Shown here: piece after piece, positions 57,093 to 64,000 of the stretch
How the letters are laid out: each line of letters opens with the position of its first letter
How positions within the stretch are numbered: the first letter of the stretch is position 1
Assembly: GCA_902805475.1 (NCBI GenBank)
Contig: CADCSX010000010.1
Coordinates: forward strand, 1,831,001-1,895,000
DNA length: 64,000 nucleotides
Origin: Entonaema liquescens
Taxonomy: Eukaryota > Ascomycota > Sordariomycetes > Xylariales > Xylariaceae
Reading direction: 5' to 3'
Notes under the pieces: model-generated
Databases searched by the model: none
What the model was told of the DNA's origin: nothing
What the model saw: the letters and a program-made list of their open reading frames with translations, nothing else
Program-made: the position numbers and the translations under genes

Positions 57093-59556
57093 GGTTGCGA
57101 CTGATGGACCTTCCAAGGTTTTATGGGAAGAAAGAGCAAAAGTAGGGAGCCGATCAGTTGTTACCGATCATAGACCAACAATTGTCACCGCGGGAAAGTG
57201 CAGATTCCGTTTGCAAGGATGGATGGCATGCCCTAAAGTTTTTGGTTTTCTGTTTTTTTGTTCTTTTTCTTCTCCCTCTATCGGCCGGTAGAACGGTTTG
57301 CTGTTGACTTCCTTGGTCTGCCTGGTCCTAGTACAATGGTTATTCGTCCAGGACCCTGGGAATTTGGATGCGAATTGAGCCTTAGGAATGCGATAAAGGG
57401 AATCAACTCGGATATGTTGTCTGGTGCCTGGTGAAGGAGTAATCAAGCTATCGAACGCGGCCAGGTCGGGTCGAAGTCGCACATGGAGATAGTTAAAAGG
57501 GGTTCAAATATAGGAGACTCTGCGAAGACAAAAGTTGAACTCAATGGAATCAACCTTCAACTTAACAGATTCTACCTGGATAGTTTATCGTAGAAATAAC
57601 CAGATAGATACTGCAACTAAGAAATAAAAAGAAGCGCGTAGTTAAATGCACATCTGATAGAAGACGGAATTATACAATTGTAAAAAGGATACAGTTGTAA
57701 AAGAGAGTTGTAAAGGTGGCCCTTAGAAGGAAAGCTTTGAGAGAGTAACGAATTAACTGGAGGGAAGTTAAGTGGTGACAACTTTAGAATTATTTGGTGG
57801 CATGGCATGTGGCCTAATAAGGCACGGCCTAGGCGGGACTTAGAAGAGACGGTTCCTTTAATCAAATTGCCCAGTTAGGTCCATCTGTTAGGCAGGGGTA
57901 GAGGGGAGTGGAGGGAGTGGAGGGTGGACTCTGGAGGGTAGGCACTGTATGCACCGTAGAGTTAGGTAGGTACTACTTTGGTACAAATTTTGGTACTACT
58001 TGAGGGTTATTAATTATTTCACAGTTGGATAAAGTGGGTCCAGGGGCTTGCATGAAGTCCCCAAACGTTGTCTAACGGCATACCGAGGCGACCTGAGCAG
58101 CGGGAACATTGAATTTGGGACGTAAATTATCAAGTACGGTTCGTATGAACATCTGGTCTTCCTAGTCTTCCTGGTCGGGGCAGTTTTTGTCGTATCGTGG
58201 TTCAATTTCAATGTCGTACATACCCGTGAACATGTGGTACATATCTAGGTACATACATACATACATACATACATACATACATCATGCCCACCGGCGAGTT
58301 AGCACGGATATCCGTACCTACCTTAGGTTGCTCTCAAGACCCAAGACCCAAGATTGATAACTCCAGTCACTGCAAGTGCCTCCATGTGCCCAGGTACCTT
58401 AATTCAGGTACCTATGTAACTTCTCCTTTCTGCTAAGATCATTGATCTCACGTAGCATCGTAACATTGTCGTATTGTTCCTACGTTCGTGTAAGTCGTTA
58501 ATAGCCATCCGAAGGAATTTCTTACTTACCTCAAGTCCCTAAAATACCTACAGAACAGATATCCAGGTTGAATCCAAGATCCAACGCGGCGCATATGCTT
58601 TTTTAGCTGATAAATTTAACAACTTACCTAATATCGCCTATATTAAGCACCTTAATTAGGCATTTATGCACAACCCCTGATTCATAGAATGATTCTAGAA
58701 TTATTTTCAGACGGGCAAAAAACTATAATATTATCTACCTCTAGTACTAGCATAGGTAGGTACAATCCTGAGATAGGTACCTAGGTACCAAGGTACCTAA
58801 GGTAGATGAACATGCGAAATGCGGGTGCATAGATAGGTAGTATGCACATGTAGATACCAATGCATAAAAATCTAATGATCAATAGCTCAAAGCCAAGATG
58901 GGGTTCGAGAAATTGAATATTAAACAAATCCAGAGCCGCACAGTCGAAACAAATGACACGGCTCGACAGTTATGCAGCTGACAAAAGCAATTCCCGTATT
59001 ACGGACCAGGAAGTGGAAAAGATCCAGTCCAGTCGTGCAGTGCGGATGCTACGGAGTTTATAAATCTTTTTTCCATGCGCCGGTCAAGTTGAGTCGAGGA
59101 ACGGCTTTAAAAACCACAAGTCGATATAAAATAATTATATGAATAGCATGTTTCAGTTTCAGGTCGAAACCTCATTGGTAGCTGGTAGCAAACACATGTC
59201 CCTTCTCTCAGATCATTGAATGCGATAGGTGTTGTAGTCTCATAGCCAATGATGCAATAATTCAGTGCCCCAAACTAGAATATGCGACATCTAAACTGCC
59301 GTAACACCTTAACCTAGGGAAATCTGCGAGTTCGTTTGCTGCAAGCGAGCAACGAGCTTTCCACATGCACTGATGCACTAAGCATGTAAGTACCCAGGTA
59401 GCCCCCTGAAAATGAGGTACCGTGTAACCCCTCCGATCCCGGCCAGGGTACAGGACCCCACCACCAGAAATTTTGTCGAAGCTCCGTCAAGCTTCATTTG
59501 GCTTTGCGAAACCAAACACTACCACGCACCACACGCAATTCAATTGAACTTGCAAC
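57093..59556. other. Long divergent intergenic region with microsatellite and palindromes
   Basis: 2.5 kb between two divergent genes. It includes G-rich imperfect repeats (GGAGTGGAGG near 57,905-57,930), an ACAT microsatellite (58,251-58,282) and a cluster of TAGGTACCTAGG-type palindromes (58,390-58,420 and 58,750-58,810). No gene is recognised. The LYS12 promoter is at the right end. Confidence 0.45.
58251..58282. repeat. ACAT microsatellite, eight copies
   Basis: Eight perfect tandem copies of ACAT. Likely length-polymorphic. Confidence 0.95.
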
Positions 59557-60737
59557 ATGGCCTCCCGCGTGCTCAGAATTGGTCAGTAACTACTAAAAAT
59601 ACATGCCTAACACGGCATATATACCAATAAATAAAAAACAATACAAACTAACATGCAATCGTCCCTTAAATAGGCCTTATCCCCGGTGACGGCATCGGCC
59701 GCGAAGTCATCCCCGCGGGCCGCCGGATCCTCGAGGCCCTCCCGTCGTCGCTCGGGCTGAAATTCGAGTTTTCCGACCTGCACGCGGGTTTCGAGACCTT
59801 CGAGAAGACGGGCGCTGCCTTACCCGACCGCACCGTCGATGTCCTGCGCAACGAGTGCGACGGCGCGTTGTTCGGCGCCGTGTCCTCGCCCACCAAGGCC
59901 GTGAAAGGCTACTCGTCGCCCATCGTCGCCCTGCGCAAGAAGCTCGACCTCTACGCTAATGTGCGCCCCGTCAAGACCGTTCGCACGGCTGCTAAGCCCA
60001 TCGATATGGTCATTGTCCGCGAGAACACTGAGGACTTGTACGTGAAGGAAGAGCGCACTATCGAACGCCCCGACAGCGAAGGTGGCAAGTATGCCGAGGC
60101 TATTAAGCGCATCTCCGAACGCGCGTCCAGCCGTATCGCTACTATGGCTGGCGAGATTGCTCTGCGCCGACAAAAGATCCGCGATTCTTCCTCGTCTTCC
60201 TCATCTATCCACTCTCACCCCCTCGTAACCATAACTCACAAATCCAACGTCCTGTCTCAAACCGACGGACTTTTCCGCACCGCATCCCGCGCTGCCCTGT
60301 CCGCGCCGCGCTTCGCCTCCGCAGTAACAATCGAAGAGCAGATCGTCGACAGCATGGTGTATAAGCTATTCCGCCAACCCGAGGCCTACGATGTTATCGT
60401 TGCGCCTAACCTATACGGTGATATTCTATCAGACGGCGCCGCGGCCCTCGTTGGTTCCTTGGGATTGGTCCCTTCAGCCAACGTCGGAGAGGGTTTCGCG
60501 ATTGGTGAGCCATGCCACGGTAGCGCGCCCGATATCGAGGGCAAGGGCATCGCCAACCCCATCGCCACACTACGTAGTACCGCCCTCATGCTCGAGTTCC
60601 TGAATGAGGAAGATGCCGCGGCTAAGATCTACGCCGCCGTCGACGCGAACCTCGAGGAGGGAAAACTGTTGACACCCGACCTAGGCGGGAAGGCTACAAC
60701 AGAGGAGGTTGTGCAGGATATTCTTAAGAAGCTGTAG
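59557..60737 (+). CDS. LYS12: Homoisocitrate dehydrogenase (lysine biosynthesis)
   Basis: Oxidatively decarboxylates homoisocitrate to 2-oxoadipate with NAD in the fungal alpha-aminoadipate pathway of lysine synthesis, in mitochondria. Two exons (59557-59581, 59674-60737) join to 362 residues; the donor is the uncommon GTCAGT. It opens with the dehydrogenase strand (MASRVLRIGLIPGDGIGREV). Motifs in order: GYSSPIVALRKKLDLYANVR (substrate-binding arginines, typical of homoisocitrate rather than isopropylmalate enzymes), VRENTEDLYVKEE, the catalytic lysine in ITHKSNVLSQTDGLF, metal ligands in DVIVAPNLYGDILSDGAAAL, and the NAD site GEPCHGSAPDIEGKGIANP. Length and motifs are complete. No obvious N-terminal presequence, as in many fungal orthologues. 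A Ser-rich insertion lies near residue 160 (RDSSSSSSSIHSHP). Confidence 0.96.
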
Positions 60738-61427
60738 ATGTACGCTAGTCTTATTGTTTTTAGTAAGTCTGGCTAGGTAAATATGGTAAGTGACGGTGAG
60801 CGTTCGTGATGCTGAATATATGAAGGATATGAAAAGAAAAAGGGGCCACAATAGGAATGAAAGAGTAGACCAAAAGTTATGATCTAGACAACGATACCAA
60901 TCGAAGGGTTTCTAATTATATCATGAAAGGCGCCAGCTAGTCGATCCAATAAACAGCTTAAGACTAGAGGGAAGAGGTTTCTAATTTTTTGCCTATACTA
61001 GGTCTTATACTCTATACAGCGAGCTATATATCATATATAACCTCGCTCTTTATAGACGAAGACACCGAAACATTTTATTTCATCCTTCATGAGCATAAGC
61101 ACCAGACCAAGTGCATACCCAGCCGTCCGGTCATATACCCCTCTTTTTCCGACGTTATGCATAAATGCCTTATATACAGGTCTTGTTTACATATCGAAGT
61201 ATGTCATCATGTTATATTTATTATACACATCTCATAGCCAGCCGCAATCGCGACCATTGGGCATGAATAAACCTCATTGAAATCGATCAAGCCGTCAATC
61301 ATGAGACAGCCCATCTTTCGGGTCTGTGCTCGGCTGAGAACCAGTCGAATGCGTCAAAACCGTGGTGTTCAAGGCCTGCTGTTGGCCACCCGGGGCCCTA
61401 AGATGGAACTCCATCAATGGGAGACTT
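60738..61427. other. Convergent 3' intergenic region
   Basis: Between the 3' ends of LYS12 and MEF1. No gene; AT-rich patches (about 61,000-61,240) look like ordinary 3' sequence. Confidence 0.5.
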
Positions 61428-64000
61428 TTACTTAGTTCTCTTAGCCTCGAGCTCCTTCTCGTATTTAGCGATCAACTCTCTCCTGTAAGCAAATCGTTAG
61501 TAAGAGTGGTTCAATTATAATCGCATCGTAAGAAGGTTAGTATGAAGAGCAAGGAATGAAAAACGTACTGTAGATGCGGCGGCGCAGGCGCGTAATGTGA
61601 GAACTCCATACTGAACTCTCCCTTTCCTTGGGTGGCCGCTCTTAGCTGCGTGCTAAAGCCAAACATGGCATTTAAGCTGCAATCGGCAATCAGTGTAAAG
61701 TCTTCGCTACCAATTTCTGTGTCGATAATAGTCGCGTTGCGCTTGTTCATCAACATGAGAATGTTACCCTGAAACTCATTGGGTGCCATGATGGTTGTCT
61801 TCATCAACGGCTCCAATACCTGGCCACCAGCCTCAGGGAAGGTCTTGCGGAACGCCATCTGTGCTGCCAAGCTGAAGGCGAAATCAGAAGAATCCGTGAC
61901 GTGCGTCGCACCGTCGTTTACTACCATGCGGGCTCCGATAACCTTGTGGCCTAATAGAGGACCCTTCTCACAGGCGATTTCAAAACCTTTACCACAGGCC
62001 GAGATGAACTTGTCTGGAATAGCACCTCCCACAACCTGGTTGGAGAAGCTGTTCTTCTCTGGCTCCTCGTTCGGTTCGATCCACCCGAGGACACGAGCAA
62101 AGTCACCAGGTCCACCGGTTTGCCTTTTCAGGAGGTAGTCGAAATCAGCTCTGTTGCTGATAGTTTCACGGTACGCCACTCGGGGCTGGCCAGTAACACA
62201 TTCGACCTTATATTCTCGGCGGAGACGCTCGATGTAAATTTCCAAGTGCAACTCACCCATACCTGAGATAATCGTCTCCTCGCTTTCCTCGTCAACGAAC
62301 AATCTGAAGGTAGGATCTTCACGTTGGAATCGATTCATCGCCTTACTGAAGTTGTCGGCATCCGTACTTCGCTTGGGCTTAATAGAAAGCGACATGACTG
62401 CATCAGGTACGAACATAGAAGACATGGTATATGGCAAGTTTCCATCTGTGAAAGTGTCGCCTGAGGCGCACTCGACGCCGAACACAGCGCAAATCTCACC
62501 GGCACCAATCTCATTGACGTCCTCCATCTCATTGGAATGCATTCGCACGATTCGGGGAATCCTGACCTTCTTGTCGGTTCGTGAGTTGAACAGGTAGGTA
62601 CCCTTCTTCAGGGTACCCTGGTAAACTCGGATGTATGTGAGCTGACCATAATTGTTCTCTTCGAGCTTGAACGCCAGACCAACAAACGGAAGCGAGTTAT
62701 AGGGTACCAGTTGAGTTTCCGCCTCATCCTTGCTGCGATCCAACGCCACATTCCTGACATCGGCAGGGTTAGGCAGATAGTCACAAACTGCATCAAGAAG
62801 GGGTTGGATGGATTTGTCGGCCAAAGCAGAACCCATCATAACGGGTGTGAACTTCAGGGCAATCGTCGATCTTCGGATGGCTGCCATGATCTGCTCGTTG
62901 GTAGGAGTACCTTCTTCAAGGAAGATTTCAGCAATCTCGTCATCTACGTCTGCCAGTTTCTCGATCAGTTCCTGACGCTTCTGCTCCGCGAGCTCCTTCA
63001 GATCCTCGGGGACGGGGCCAATTCGAACAATTGTTCCTTTGGGTCCCTCGCTGTAAATAGCCTTCATGTCTATCAAATCAACAACTCCCTTGAATTGATC
63101 CTCCGTGCCAATTGGTACTTGAATAGCTGCGGCCGGAATCTTTAACTTGGAATTGATCTGTTCGACGGCTTTCCAGGGATTGGCACCCATTCGGTCCATC
63201 TTGTTTACGAAACTGATTCGAGGAATGTTGTATCGCTTCATCTGCCTATCGACGGTAATAGTCTGCGACTGGACGCCGCTGACAGCGCAAAGGATCATGA
63301 CGGCTCCATCCAGAACTCTCAAAGCACGTTCGACCTCAATAGTAAAGTCGATATGTCCCGGTGTATCAATCAAGTTGATATGGTAGGTATGTTCCTGACC
63401 ATCCTCTACCTTCTTCCAGTCACAGAACGTTGCAGCGGACTGAATGGTAATTCCCTTCTCTCGCTCAAGCTCCATAGAGTCCATCTTAGCGCCTGCGCCA
63501 TCCCTACCTCGTACTTCGTGGATGGCCTTGATTCGTCCTGTATAGAATAGTACACGCTCCGTAGCCGTAGTCTTTCCGCTATCGATATGTGCCTACGCCA
63601 ATGTTTAGTATAACCCCTCCTAACATGCTCTGCTCTTGTGAGATTCGTTATGACATACAGCGATACCAATATTGCGTACTCTGGATAGTCGCTTCTTCTC
63701 ATCCGGGCTCATCTTGGCGAAGACAGCTTCAGGCGTGAGGCTTGCCGCATCTTCAGCAGCTTTCTTCAACCTGTCGACCGAATATCAGTCAGTCGGTCAC
63801 CCCCACTACTGATCTATAAAACACTCGAGATGGTATAAGGGAAGCTTACGCTGCGCTGGCGGCAGAACTGGCTGCGGCAGCAAATCTCGGCTTCGTCAGA
63901 TTGAAGTATCTTCTCCCTTCTACACGCAACGGGGCAGCGATCAACTGCGCAGGAGAACGAGACCCTGGGACTCTAGAGCCGACACTGAGAAATCGAGCGC
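61428..64000 (-). CDS. MEF1: Mitochondrial elongation factor G 1, 5' end cut by window
   Basis: EF-G1 moves tRNA and mRNA through the mitoribosome at the cost of GTP. Exons: beyond 64000-63850 (presequence), 63770-63659, 63592-61569 and 61482-61428; phases agree. The visible N-terminus is rich in Arg, Ser and Ala (RFLSVGSRVPGSRSPAQL, TKPRFAAAASSAASAA), as in a mitochondrial targeting sequence. G-domain motifs: P-loop AAHIDSGKTTATERV (joined across an intron), switch region GAKMDSMELEREKGITI, DTPGHIDF, NKMDRMGA. Domains II to V follow with the usual GMGELHLEIYIERL of domain III and GQVLEPLMKTTIMAP of domain V. The last small exon adds RELIAKYEKELEAKRTK. Complete apart from the first residues. 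Confidence 0.96.

Overview
This window is nuclear DNA of a filamentous ascomycete (Pezizomycotina, most likely a Sordariomycete). The evidence is genes split by short introns of about 48-75 bp (a few longer) with GTRNGT donors and CTAAC/CTGAC branch sites. The protein families are also typically fungal: ADP1-like ABC transporter, homoisocitrate dehydrogenase, But2 domain, fungal AAA+ ATPases and MFS transporters. A huge AT-rich block carries the transition-only signature of repeat-induced point mutation (RIP). The exact genus cannot be read from the sequence.

Layout. 1-6,700 is a decaying accessory region. It holds the end of an MFS carrier, an AAA+ ATPase with at least one frameshift, a fragment of a P-loop NTPase and an unrecognised ORF with an internal stop, followed by a palindromic terminal-inverted-repeat element. 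7,168-11,043 has a nine-exon multidrug MFS gene and a secreted But2-type protein. 12,091-19,400 is a conserved core: NOG2 (60S ribosome assembly), a divergent mitoribosomal mS26/PET123-like gene, and an ADP1-type ABC transporter. A second member of the palindromic element family lies at 20,389-20,700, before a PLP-dependent aminotransferase. 22,905-40,578 is the AT-rich block. 42,594-64,000 is again gene-dense: a WrbA-type quinone reductase, an MCT-like MFS carrier, a single-pass membrane protein, two conserved low-complexity proteins, mitochondrial uS8m, homoisocitrate dehydrogenase (LYS12) and mitochondrial EF-G (MEF1).

The AT-rich block is bounded by a 145-bp direct repeat. One copy reads TGTTA...TGACA and the copies are flanked by ATACA and GTACA. 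By eye they differ at about 28 positions, every one a C/T or G/A transition and none an indel. This is internal proof of RIP and reads as the two LTRs, with target duplication, of a retroelement. A second LTR-like pair (29,438-29,651 and 35,367-35,580), again differing only by transitions, marks a 6.1-kb element nested inside. Residual C and G are distributed in strand-biased tracts, and a 70-bp unmutated island survives at 27,461-27,530.

Several conserved genes carry single-base deletions, nearly all at runs of four identical bases. This points to homopolymer under-calling in the assembly rather than gene death. Four of the core genes serve mitochondrial functions (mS26, uS8m, MEF1, LYS12). 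I see no tRNA, rRNA, CRISPR array, polyketide or peptide synthetase, or giant-transposon recombinase. No clearly new multi-gene system is visible; the most informative novelty is the RIP-fossilised nested retroelement and the two short inverted-repeat element families.
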